Positions 7,578 to 15,719 of a stretch of DNA of 64,000 nt are shown here, one piece after another; the stretch's first letter is position 1, and each line of letters begins with the position of its first letter. The position numbers were made by a program, and so were the translations under genes. Source of the DNA: JAHEEM01 sp036396795 (GTDB lineage: Bacteria; Pseudomonadota; Gammaproteobacteria; Steroidobacterales; Rariloculaceae); NCBI GenBank assembly GCA_036396795.1, contig DASWKF010000084.1, positions 1 to 64,000 on the forward strand, read 5' to 3'. The notes beneath the pieces are model-generated. The model was not told the DNA's origin, made no database searches, and saw nothing but the letters and a program-made list of their open reading frames with translations.

Positions 7578-7979
7578 TCAACGCTGTCCCGGGGCGTTTC
7601 CGCCGAACAGCGTCCGGCCGTCGGGCAACAGCGTCTCGCCGCCGTAGGTCTGGTGGGTGCCGTCCCGGGCGGGGAAGCCCGTCACGGTCACGGTTTGGCC
7701 GACGGGCAGATCCGTCGCTCGCCAACCGCGTCGGAACAGGTTGTTCGCGCTCGTGAACCACGCGGTCCATTCCTGCGGCTCGTCGTTCTCGCCTTGGACT
7801 TCGAGGAACAGTCTCGCGTGAGGATTGATGAACTCCATGGCCTTGATGGTGCCGGCCACGGTCACCTCGGTGTCGAGATCGAAGCCCGCGGCGACCGAAT
7901 GATGCGCGTGCAGGCTCGCAAAGTAGAGCAGCAGCACGGCGCCGGATATCGCGCTGCCCACGGCCAGGCGTTTACTCAT
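7578..7979 (-). CDS. DUF6152 family exported protein
   Basis: A 133-residue exported protein. A hydrophobic N-terminal segment ends at HAHHSVAAGFD, the HHS opening typical of DUF6152. The conserved V.GTI...FINPHARLFLEV stretch then forms what is probably a small beta-barrel (OB-like) domain. Its start overlaps the stop of the upstream 306-residue gene by four bases, and it runs into the next gene with a two-base gap, so the three are co-translated. DUF6152 proteins lie beside such secreted proteins in several proteobacteria as far as I recall; no biochemical role is known. Confidence 0.8.
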   Translation of the reverse strand: MSKRLAVGSAISGAVLLLYFASLHAHHSVAAGFDLDTEVTVAGTIKAMEFINPHARLFLEVQGENDEPQEWTAWFTSANNLFRRGWRATDLPVGQTVTVTGFPARDGTHQTYGGETLLPDGRTLFGGNAPGQR

Positions 7980-8896
7980 CGCTGCTCCTCCTCCCACGCG
8001 GCCTTGAGCGTGCGCGCCTGCTCGCCGGTGATACCCGGGAACACGCGGTAGCCGAGATTGCGAAACAGCGCCAGTTGCTCGGCGTTGGTCTCGTGGCAGG
8101 CCTCCTCCCAGATCTCGGGGTTCTCGGTCGCGTCGCGCCGAAAGCCGAAAGCGATCGTGAACGGCCGCGTGAAGACGTTCGGATCCTCGAAAGTCGCCTC
8201 GTAGTGAATGGTGTTCTCGTCGAGCCGCGTCATGCGCTCGACGATGCGTGCCTCGCCGGTGAGGAACCGCCCGCGTTGATCGAGCAGATACTTGCCGTTG
8301 TGATTGCGCGCCTCGATGACGAGCGTATCGCCCTCCCAGCGGCCTCGTGGATCGCCGTTCCACTGAGGGATGTCGCCGATATATGGCTTGCCATCGAGCG
8401 GAATGATGCGATAGGGGTGAGCCGTGAGCTGCTCGCCGACCATGACCAAGGTGCTTTCGTCTTGAATGAACTGAAAGCGACTCGTCATATACATGGTTCC
8501 GGCGGGGCCCGAGAGGATGCAGGCGGCGTTGTGATGCATGTATTGCTCGCGGTTCTTCTGCCTTTGAGCTTCGGCCCAGGGCTGTATCGGCACCTTGCCG
8601 TCCGGCGGGTCGACGACCACGCTCGGGCCGCCGAAATCGTCCGCCGTCTCGGGATGCGCCTCGAGATCCTCGAAGGCCCAACCGCGGCGCCGCCAGTAGC
8701 CGCTGAAATCAGGGCGGCCGTCCGCCATGCGCGGCGGATCGGAAACCACGGCCCGGGCGCAGACGTGAAATGCGGCGTGGGCGTCGTCGGGGCAGACGGA
8801 CTCGGTGAAGTGCTGGGCGGTTGCCGTTGCCGGCAGCGCCAGGCCCACCGACACGGCAGCCGCTGCGAGAAGCCAGGCTCGAGGCGCGCGGTTCAT
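7976..8896 (-). CDS. Secreted protein of the RPDxxGxW family, first gene of the operon
   Basis: A 306-residue exported protein with a signal peptide ending near ATATAQH. It shares with the 252-residue protein downstream the DGRPDFSGYW opening, a central MYMTSRFQFIQDESTLVMV block and WEGDTLVIEA, followed by GEARIVERMTRLDENTIHYEATFEDPN. Two cysteines near the mature N-terminus (VCPDDA, HVCARAV) could form a disulfide. Opens a tight three-gene operon with a DUF6152 protein between the paralogues. No function can be assigned. Confidence 0.75.
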   Translation of the reverse strand: MNRAPRAWLLAAAAVSVGLALPATATAQHFTESVCPDDAHAAFHVCARAVVSDPPRMADGRPDFSGYWRRRGWAFEDLEAHPETADDFGGPSVVVDPPDGKVPIQPWAEAQRQKNREQYMHHNAACILSGPAGTMYMTSRFQFIQDESTLVMVGEQLTAHPYRIIPLDGKPYIGDIPQWNGDPRGRWEGDTLVIEARNHNGKYLLDQRGRFLTGEARIVERMTRLDENTIHYEATFEDPNVFTRPFTIAFGFRRDATENPEIWEEACHETNAEQLALFRNLGYRVFPGITGEQARTLKAAWEEEQR

Positions 8897-8990
8897 TGCT
8901 TGTTGTTCCCCCGAACCGAGGCTACACGCGGCCTATATCGGTGTCAAAATCTCCCGCGCCGAATGGCGTGTCGAAGGATCGCGGTGCGCG

Positions 8991-9638
8991 TCAGAATCGA
9001 AACGACATGCCCAAGGTTATGAAGGGCACGAGGTCGAGATCGTCGAGGGCCTCGCGCAGCTCCGCCTCTTCGGCTTCCAAGTCCGCCTCAAAGGCGGGGT
9101 CCTCAACGAGCCCTCCGTTCGCGCTGAGCGCGACGTTCGGCGCGCCCTGTTTCACCACTCCGAGATCGAGCGTGAAGCCGAAACGGTTGGACTTCGACCA
9201 GTCCCAGCCGATGCCGAGCATCGGTGCCGTGCCGTCGAAGCCGATGTCTGCGTCGAGACTTCCGATCTCGTCGGGCGTATACGAAGTATCCCCGACGACG
9301 ACATTCTCGGTCGGCGTGCTGCTCGCGCGCAGGCTGTTGTCGTTGCTCAGCAGACCGGCGCTCAGCCGGAACGGTCCGGCGAACGGATGAAAATCCACAG
9401 CCACGCCGAGTGAATCCCAATCGAGGTCGAAGTCGTAGTCGATCCCCGACTCCATCGCATCGAAAGACAAGCCGGAGCCGTACAGCATGCCGCGCACGGC
9501 GATGCGGTCGTTGATCGCGTAGCTGTACTCGAGGCCGAGGCCGAGCAGGCCGGCTCTGCCGGCGACGGCGTGCTCCTGCGCGGCGGCTTCGAGCTGAATC
9601 AAGCTCAGCGCGACGATCAATCCTATTTTGCCCTTCAT
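8991..9638 (-). CDS. Outer-membrane beta-barrel protein, porin-like
   Basis: A 215-residue protein with a signal peptide (MKGKIGLIVALSLIQLEAAAQ) and alternating hydrophobic/polar strands. It ends in SFRF, the C-terminal aromatic signature recognised by the BAM complex. The LLGLGLEYSYAINDRIAVRG opening resembles small outer-membrane proteins of the OmpW/OmpA-barrel type, but no family is certain. An acidic insert (DLEAEEAELREALDDLDL) precedes the last strand. It is transcribed alone and divergently from the hydrolase gene at 9805. Confidence 0.7.
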   Translation of the reverse strand: MKGKIGLIVALSLIQLEAAAQEHAVAGRAGLLGLGLEYSYAINDRIAVRGMLYGSGLSFDAMESGIDYDFDLDWDSLGVAVDFHPFAGPFRLSAGLLSNDNSLRASSTPTENVVVGDTSYTPDEIGSLDADIGFDGTAPMLGIGWDWSKSNRFGFTLDLGVVKQGAPNVALSANGGLVEDPAFEADLEAEEAELREALDDLDLVPFITLGMSFRF

Positions 9639-9804
9639 CGCGACTCATCCTCATGGGTTGATTCCGAGGCAGTCTACGTTCGCTCCCGAGGAACGAGCGG
9701 GACCTGCATCACAAATAGTAGCCTGGGCATGCGGCGTCTCCCAAGCTTCGCGCCCGCGTTATACTGCACTGGATCAAGGGCATGAACGGTCGTGGAGAGC
9801 TCGG

Positions 9805-10824
9805 ATGTATCGACTAAAAACAATCCTCGGCGCGACGCTGCTCGGTATCGGCGGCACCGCCATGGCGCAGCGCGACACGCTGGACATCTACTGGATCGAC
9901 GTCGAAGGCGGCGCAGCAACTCTGATCGTGACGCCATCCGGCCAGAGCGCGCTCATGGATGCGGGCTGGCGGCGAGACGACGATCGAGACGGCAAGCGCA
10001 TACGGGCCGCGATGGCCGATGCCGGTGTTGAATCGCTAGACTACCTCATCGTCTCGCATTTCCATGGCGACCACGCCGGTGGGATTCCGCAGTTGCTCGA
10101 GCAGGTTCAGGTCGGCGAGATCATCGACCACGGAGACAGCGTCGAGCAGGACAGCCCGCGCCACGGGCCGATCTGGGACGCCTACGTGAGCGCGGCGGCG
10201 GGTCAGAGGCGGCGCGTCGTTCCCGGTGACACGTTGCCGCTTGCCGGGGTCGACGACTTTCGGTTCGTCGCAGCGCATCACGAAATTGTCGAGGCTCCGT
10301 CCGGAGCCGCCACGGCGAATCCCCGCTGCGAAGGCGCGAGCGCCTTCGAGGAGGATCTCGGCGAGAACGGCCGCAGCCTCGCCTATGTGCTTTCGCTGGG
10401 CCGGTTCGAGTTCGCCGACGTTGGCGATTTGACGCCGGACGTGCAACACGAGCTCGTTTGCCCGCACGACCGCATCGGCGAGATTGACCTGCTGCAAGCG
10501 CCGCACCACGGCAACGACATCGCGCCGCATTTCGTGGCGACCTTGAACCCGATCGTCGCGGTTTCCAACACCGGGGCCAGCAAGGGCGGCGGCCCCGAGG
10601 GCTACGAGGCCATGCACGCCGCGCCGGATCTCGCGGCCTACTGGCAGCTTCACCGGGCTTCCGCTTCGGACGACGCGCACAACACCGCCGACCGCATGAC
10701 CGCGAATCCGACCGAGGACGACGACCAAGGCTACTGGATCAAGACGGAGGTTGCGGACGACGGCAGCAGCTTCACGCTCGTGAACGGCCGTAACGGGCAT
10801 CGTGAAACCTATTTGTCACGCTAG
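9805..10824 (+). CDS. Secreted metallo-beta-lactamase-fold hydrolase, ComEC-like type
   Basis: A 339-residue exported enzyme. The signal peptide is MYRLKTILGATLLGIGGTAMA; the longer upstream frame has no function. The zinc site HFHGDH lies at residues 85-90, with a later VGDLTP aspartate and the PHHGND histidine pair expected for the ComEC/Rec2-like branch. The substrate is unknown; this branch often acts on phosphodiester or related bonds. The phosphodiesterase-like gene starts 44 bases downstream in the same direction, so a shared phosphate-scavenging role is possible. Confidence 0.8.
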   Translation: MYRLKTILGATLLGIGGTAMAQRDTLDIYWIDVEGGAATLIVTPSGQSALMDAGWRRDDDRDGKRIRAAMADAGVESLDYLIVSHFHGDHAGGIPQLLEQVQVGEIIDHGDSVEQDSPRHGPIWDAYVSAAAGQRRRVVPGDTLPLAGVDDFRFVAAHHEIVEAPSGAATANPRCEGASAFEEDLGENGRSLAYVLSLGRFEFADVGDLTPDVQHELVCPHDRIGEIDLLQAPHHGNDIAPHFVATLNPIVAVSNTGASKGGGPEGYEAMHAAPDLAAYWQLHRASASDDAHNTADRMTANPTEDDDQGYWIKTEVADDGSSFTLVNGRNGHRETYLSR

Positions 10825-10868
10825 CGCGGGATACTTCCAGCCGGTCATCGTCCGAGGCGCAAACGCCG

Positions 10869-12515
10869 ATGAGAAAGAACTGCCCGTGTCCGGGGTTTTG
10901 GGTGCTGCTCGCGCTGACGGCGGCGCCATGGGCATCGCTGAATGCACAGCCGCGGCTCGCGGTGGTGATCGTCGTCGATCAAATGCCAGCGGATTTTGTC
11001 GATCGATTCGCGGGCGATTACGGCGGCGGCCTCCAGCGCCTGCGCGAGGAGGGTGCGATCTACCTCAACGCACGCCACGATCACGCCGTGACCGTGACCG
11101 CCGCGGGGCATGCGACGATCGCGACGGGTACCTTCCCCTCGCGTCACGGAATCGTCGGCAACGAATTCTGGGACCGGCTTGCGGGTGAAATCGTCGAGGC
11201 GGTGCGCGACCCCGACAGCCGGCTCGTCGGAGCGGAGGGCCGATACGGGTGGTCGCCGGTGCGCTTGCAGCGGTCGGCCGTGGGCGATTGGCTCAAGGCT
11301 CGATCACCCGCCAGCAAGGTCTACGGCGTCTCCTTCAAGGATCGCTCGGCGATTTTCCTGAGCGGCCTCGGGTCGGACGGCGCGTATTGGTACGACGAGC
11401 GCACCGGGCGGTTCGTCACTTCGAGCTATTACCGGGATTCGCTGCCCGGCTGGGTGGACGCCTTCAACGCCGCGGCGCCCGTGGAGGCGTTCTTCGGATC
11501 GACATGGACCACGCTGTTGCCGGACGACCGCTACGGCCGCGTGGAGACGGCGCCGGGCGACGGCGAGCAGCGGCATCGATACTCGGAGTTTCCGCATAGG
11601 CTGGGTGACCCGGAGCAGCGCCCGGATCGACGCTACTACAGCTCGTTCAGGCGCACGCCGTTCGCCGATCAGGTGATGCTCGAGTTCGCCCGCGCGCTGA
11701 TCGACAACGAGGACCTCGGCGCCGGCGCGACTCCCGATCTGCTGCTGCTCGGGCTCGCGGCGGCCGACTACATCGGTCACCGCTACGGGCCTTGGTCCGA
11801 CGAGGTGCACGACCATTTCGTGCGCCTGGATCGCTACCTCGGTGAGCTCTTCGCCGAGCTCGACGATCGGCTGGGCCGCGACAACTACCTTGTCGTGCTT
11901 TCCTCGGATCACGGAGTCATGCCCGTGCCGGAGCGCCTGGCCGAGATTGGTGTCGATGCCGCACGGATTCACCCATCGCAGCTGCTGGAATACGTCGAGC
12001 CGGTCGTAAGCCGAGCGCTCGAGCGCGGGCTGATATCGACGCTGCCGACCTTGCGCTACGAATACGGCGTGGTTTTCGATTTCGGCGACGCCGAAGTGAC
12101 GGACGACCAGCGCGAGCGTCTCGCCCGGCTCGTCGCCGATGAGCTCGAACGGCATTCCAGTGTCGAGGATGCGTTTACGTACTCGGAGCTTCTGCGCGGC
12201 GCGCCCGGTAATTCGCCGCAGCTCGGAGGCTTTCAGCGAAGCTTTCATCCGGATCGGTCGCCGGACGTCGTGCTGCTGATGCGGGAAAACCATCTCCTGA
12301 CCGACGAGCATGCCGGCACCAGTCACGGGTCGCCGCGCGACTACGACAGCCTGGTGCCGCTGATCTTCTGGGGGCCCGGAATTCGAGCCGCGCGCCATCC
12401 GGAGGCCGTTCGAACGGTTGACGTCGCGCCGACGCTTGCGAGCCTTCTCGGCCTGACGATGCCGGACGACTTGGACGGGACGAACCTCGCCGGCGATATC
12501 GGCGCCTCGGAGTGA
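10869..12515 (+). CDS. Alkaline phosphatase superfamily enzyme (type I phosphodiesterase/PafA-like)
   Basis: A 548-residue exported phosphatase or phosphodiesterase. A signal peptide (LLALTAAPWASLNAQ) precedes the first metal aspartate in VVIVVDQMPAD. The nucleophile lies in TVTAAGHATIATG, and the remaining metal ligands are in ADYIGHRYGP, SSDHGV and TSHGSP, the order expected for the PafA/nucleotide pyrophosphatase branch. Likely periplasmic and calcium-independent. It follows the secreted hydrolase gene and ends three bases from a convergent gene. The exact substrate (phosphomonoester or diester) cannot be told from sequence. Confidence 0.85.
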   Translation: MRKNCPCPGFWVLLALTAAPWASLNAQPRLAVVIVVDQMPADFVDRFAGDYGGGLQRLREEGAIYLNARHDHAVTVTAAGHATIATGTFPSRHGIVGNEFWDRLAGEIVEAVRDPDSRLVGAEGRYGWSPVRLQRSAVGDWLKARSPASKVYGVSFKDRSAIFLSGLGSDGAYWYDERTGRFVTSSYYRDSLPGWVDAFNAAAPVEAFFGSTWTTLLPDDRYGRVETAPGDGEQRHRYSEFPHRLGDPEQRPDRRYYSSFRRTPFADQVMLEFARALIDNEDLGAGATPDLLLLGLAAADYIGHRYGPWSDEVHDHFVRLDRYLGELFAELDDRLGRDNYLVVLSSDHGVMPVPERLAEIGVDAARIHPSQLLEYVEPVVSRALERGLISTLPTLRYEYGVVFDFGDAEVTDDQRERLARLVADELERHSSVEDAFTYSELLRGAPGNSPQLGGFQRSFHPDRSPDVVLLMRENHLLTDEHAGTSHGSPRDYDSLVPLIFWGPGIRAARHPEAVRTVDVAPTLASLLGLTMPDDLDGTNLAGDIGASE

Positions 12516-12518
12516 GCG

Positions 12519-13637
12519 CTAGTGGCAGACGTTGTTCGAAAGGCCGATGCTGAACGCACCTATACCGTTGTTCGTCGCCGGCACGTAAGTGATCTCCTGT
12601 TCCTCCAGGTCCACGATCGCAACCGCAGGGCCGTCGCGGAAAGCGACATAGGCGGTTGTGCCGTCGACCGAGCCTTGCGTATCGAGTGGGGTGTGCTCGA
12701 ACGACCCTGAATCGACGACCGACCGCCTGATATTGTCGTAGATATAGTAGTTCCGGTTCTCGGAGCTCACGAGTAGATTGAGACGGTCGAAGCGTCCGAC
12801 CGTGACCAGATCGATGCCCTCGCCGATGATGGTATCGGCGTACTGCTGAAAGCGGTTCTGCTCGATCGATACGAACCGTCCCGAAGCCTTGTCCATCATG
12901 TAGAGAAACACGCCTTCCGGCGTCGTATACGGGCGCGCCGGCGCATCGCCGATATCGAACGTTCGATAAACGACTTTGGAAAAGGCATTCAGGCTGTAGA
13001 CTTCGCCCGTCGTCTCGTTGGCAACGTAAACGTAGCGTCCGTCAAGGCTGCGGCTAGGCGCGGACAGCGTCTGCCCCGGGACGTCGCTCACTTGCATCTC
13101 GACCGTTTTCTTCAGGTTGGTGTCGATCATGCCGATCGAGCCCGTCTCGCTGTTGCTGTAATAGATCTCGATCTCGTTGGGATCGAAGAGCACGTCACGC
13201 GTCGGCGGAAATTCGTCGAGCGTAAAGATGACGCTTCCGCCGTAGGCGGAAAACAACACGAAGCCGCCGTCCCGGCTGTCGCTGAAGCCGATCTTGGATC
13301 CGCTGGTGTCCAGGACCATGTGCCTGGGCGTGATCGGCAATGTTACCTCCATGGCGAGCTTCTGCTGTCTCAAGTCGTACAGGCTCACGAGGCCGCGCTC
13401 GATATTCGTGTAGACGAGGACCGGCGCGAACGGTGTTACGACCAAGTCGTCCACGGGATACTTGGTTTCTATCCTGAATACTTTCTCGCGCGAATCGAGA
13501 TCGATGACGTCGATCAAGTTGTCCTCGGCGTCGGCAGCGAACATGAGCTTGAGCGGATTGGAGATATCCACGGCACCGACCGCAGCGGGGCCGAGCCCGG
13601 CGATCAGAATTGCTAGCGTAGGCAGTGGTATTCGCAT
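12519..13637 (-). CDS. Periplasmic YncE-like beta-propeller protein
   Basis: A 372-residue exported protein with repeated propeller blades of the YVTN/YncE type. Examples are DNLIDVIDLDSREKVFRI, TGSIGMIDTNLKKTVEM, TGEVYSLNAFSKVVYRTF and GPAVAIVDLEEQEITYV. The signal peptide ends near AAVGAVD. No heme motif is present. It is the last gene of a four-gene minus-strand operon (cytochrome/propeller, SCO, CcdA-like, propeller), ten bases after the CcdA-like gene. Likely a structural or electron-carrier-binding partner of the cytochrome/propeller protein; this is inference from context. Confidence 0.75.
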   Translation of the reverse strand: MRIPLPTLAILIAGLGPAAVGAVDISNPLKLMFAADAEDNLIDVIDLDSREKVFRIETKYPVDDLVVTPFAPVLVYTNIERGLVSLYDLRQQKLAMEVTLPITPRHMVLDTSGSKIGFSDSRDGGFVLFSAYGGSVIFTLDEFPPTRDVLFDPNEIEIYYSNSETGSIGMIDTNLKKTVEMQVSDVPGQTLSAPSRSLDGRYVYVANETTGEVYSLNAFSKVVYRTFDIGDAPARPYTTPEGVFLYMMDKASGRFVSIEQNRFQQYADTIIGEGIDLVTVGRFDRLNLLVSSENRNYYIYDNIRRSVVDSGSFEHTPLDTQGSVDGTTAYVAFRDGPAVAIVDLEEQEITYVPATNNGIGAFSIGLSNNVCH

Positions 13638-13647
13638 CGAAACGAGA

Positions 13648-15030
13648 TCAGCTCAGGCCGAGATAAGGGTAGATGATGTCGCTGACCGTATGAAAATTGT
13701 CCGTGATCAGAATCGTGCCGAAAGTGACGATGATCGCCATGCTGGCGTAGCTCAGCGAGCGAGCATGCCCGGCCAGAAGATTCAGGATGCTCTCCACCCT
13801 GGAAACGTAGAACGCCGCGAGCAGGAATGGGATCGCGACGCCGATGGCGAACGTCAGCATGATGCTCGCGCCGATGGCTGCGCTGCCGATGGCTCCGACA
13901 TACACGATCAAGGTGGCGACGATGGCGCCGCCGAAGCACGCGGTGCAGCCGAGCGCATAACCCATGGACGCAAGCATCGTGCCGGCAAGATCCTTGAAGG
14001 ACAACGCGCTCATGGCCGTGCGATTCGGCAAGCGGCAGGCAAAGTCGCGGCTGCCGCGAAACCCCACCCATAGACCGAGCAGAATGACCAGCAGGCCCGA
14101 TACGACGGCGACCATGCGGCTGTATTCCGCGAACAGCAGCTGTGCCTGATGGCCGACGGCGCCGATCAGCGCGCCGGCCGCCACGTAGAGGAGGGTAAAC
14201 CCGGCGACGAAGGCGAAGGCGATCTGGATCACCTTGCGGCGGATGAGCGGCGTGAGCGCCGCCGTGCCGGCGCCGCTCGTCCCCGGAACCGTGGAAAAGC
14301 CTGCGATGATGCCCGTGAATATCACCACGAGCTGGAGGAGGCAGGGCGTCAGCACCGAGGACAGCAAGCCCGCGCCGAGCGCGAGCACGGCCACGGGCGT
14401 GATATCGGCTCGGGAGGCGAGCTCCCCGGGAAGCGAATACGGCGCATCCCAGCTGCCGACGAAAGTCAGCTCTCGAGGACTGCCCAGATATTCGTTGGAG
14501 ACGTACAGCCGCATGCGGCCGGGGGTTTCGAAATCGATCGGCCCCCCGGCGGCGTCCACCTTCGGGAAACTGTAGACGCTGAGTCGGTGATGCTCGACGT
14601 TGCTCGGGCCGTCGGTGAGCGCCGGTTGAAATTCTCGCTCGCCGACCCGCAGCACTGCCCGCGGAGGCTCAGACGGCAGATCGCCGCGATGAATCGTCTC
14701 GCTGACGAAGAAGATCATGTTTCTGTCGGGGCGTAGATTGCCGACGATGGCGGCGCGATCGACGTATTGGAAGTATTCGTCACTCGCAAAGGTCGCCGTG
14801 ATTTCGATATCGGCCGTGCTGATCAGCTCCCTGGTGAGATAGCGCGAAACGCTCCCGGCCTTGATCTGACGGCTGTCGTCGCCGACATGGCGCAGCAGCT
14901 GCTGGCCTTGCACGAAATACGGAAACACCAGCCATGAGGAAGCGATCACGATTCCCGCAAGTGCGAGCAGCGCGATCTTGAGCGGGTTTGTCAGCTCGGC
15001 GGTGGTCATCGTGAGGTCACGAGCACGCAT
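13648..15030 (-). CDS. CcdA/DsbD-like thiol-redox membrane protein with periplasmic N-terminal domain
   Basis: A 460-residue membrane protein. An N-terminal anchor (about 18-40) is followed by a periplasmic beta-rich domain (about 45-205), then six or so membrane segments of the CcdA/DsbD type. The paired redox cysteines are visible: Cys230 in SSVLTPCLLQL and Cys362/Cys365 in GYALGCTACFGG. CcdA-type proteins move electrons from cytoplasmic thioredoxin to periplasmic thiols, for example to reduce a SCO copper chaperone or apocytochrome; both potential clients are encoded just upstream. The periplasmic extension is unusual for CcdA (about 200-240 residues). An alternative ATG lies at 15009. Confidence 0.75.
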   Translation of the reverse strand: MRARDLTMTTAELTNPLKIALLALAGIVIASSWLVFPYFVQGQQLLRHVGDDSRQIKAGSVSRYLTRELISTADIEITATFASDEYFQYVDRAAIVGNLRPDRNMIFFVSETIHRGDLPSEPPRAVLRVGEREFQPALTDGPSNVEHHRLSVYSFPKVDAAGGPIDFETPGRMRLYVSNEYLGSPRELTFVGSWDAPYSLPGELASRADITPVAVLALGAGLLSSVLTPCLLQLVVIFTGIIAGFSTVPGTSGAGTAALTPLIRRKVIQIAFAFVAGFTLLYVAAGALIGAVGHQAQLLFAEYSRMVAVVSGLLVILLGLWVGFRGSRDFACRLPNRTAMSALSFKDLAGTMLASMGYALGCTACFGGAIVATLIVYVGAIGSAAIGASIMLTFAIGVAIPFLLAAFYVSRVESILNLLAGHARSLSYASMAIIVTFGTILITDNFHTVSDIIYPYLGLS

Positions 15031-15034
15031 ATGC

Positions 15035-15652
15035 TCAACGGATCGCCGCCAGAATATCCTCCGGCGCGGTCGTGAAGTTGAAAACGTCGACGAGAGCGCC
15101 TTGGGGATCGATTAGAAATACATTGGCGGTGTGCTGCACGGTGTAGTTGTCTTGTGTCTTGGTGATCGCGTAGCTGACTTTGAAATTCTTCGCCGCTGCG
15201 TTGATCTGCTCGATGCTGCCGCCGAGTCCGATCATGCCGTCGCCGAAGTGGGAGGCGTAATCATTGGTGACGGCGGGTGTATCGCGCTCGGTGTCGACGC
15301 TGACGAAGATTCCCGCCATGGACGCATCTGCGGCGCTCAAAACCTGGCCCATGTTGAAGGCCATGAGCGGGCAGATGTGCGCGCAGTGCGTGAAGCCGAA
15401 GCCGAGCAGCAGATAGCGGCCGCGGAAATCCTCGTCCGTGACGCTATTGCCCGCGCCGTCGACGAGCTCGAAGTCGACGACGATGCCGTGCTCCTCGAGT
15501 GCCGACGGTGACTGGTCCAGCGTGTGTCCGGAGTGGTCCAGCATGCGTCCACCGGGGCCGTCGTTCGGCTCCTGAGCGGCGGCGACCGCGGCCAGTGACG
15601 CGACCGCCGCAACGCGTGCCGCGTGCCGAAATGCTGCGCAAGCTTGCATCAT
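15035..15652 (-). CDS. SCO1/SenC family copper chaperone
   Basis: A 205-residue exported protein with a thioredoxin fold. The copper-binding motif CAHIC (Cys90, Cys94) and the distant His174 in VQHTANVFLID are all present, so it should bind copper and either deliver it or reduce a target thiol. The signal peptide ends near VAAAQ. A histidine-containing linker (MLDHSGHTLDQ) follows. It sits between a cytochrome c/propeller gene and a CcdA-like gene, with no cytochrome oxidase gene nearby. The client is therefore probably the operon's own propeller protein rather than CuA of an oxidase. Confidence 0.88.
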   Translation of the reverse strand: MMQACAAFRHAARVAAVASLAAVAAAQEPNDGPGGRMLDHSGHTLDQSPSALEEHGIVVDFELVDGAGNSVTDEDFRGRYLLLGFGFTHCAHICPLMAFNMGQVLSAADASMAGIFVSVDTERDTPAVTNDYASHFGDGMIGLGGSIEQINAAAKNFKVSYAITKTQDNYTVQHTANVFLIDPQGALVDVFNFTTAPEDILAAIR

Positions 15653-15719
15653 GCGCTGATCCTGATCGCACCGTGTTTGCTGATTCTATTCTCCTACGCT
15701 CCCGATCGCCGCCGTTGGG

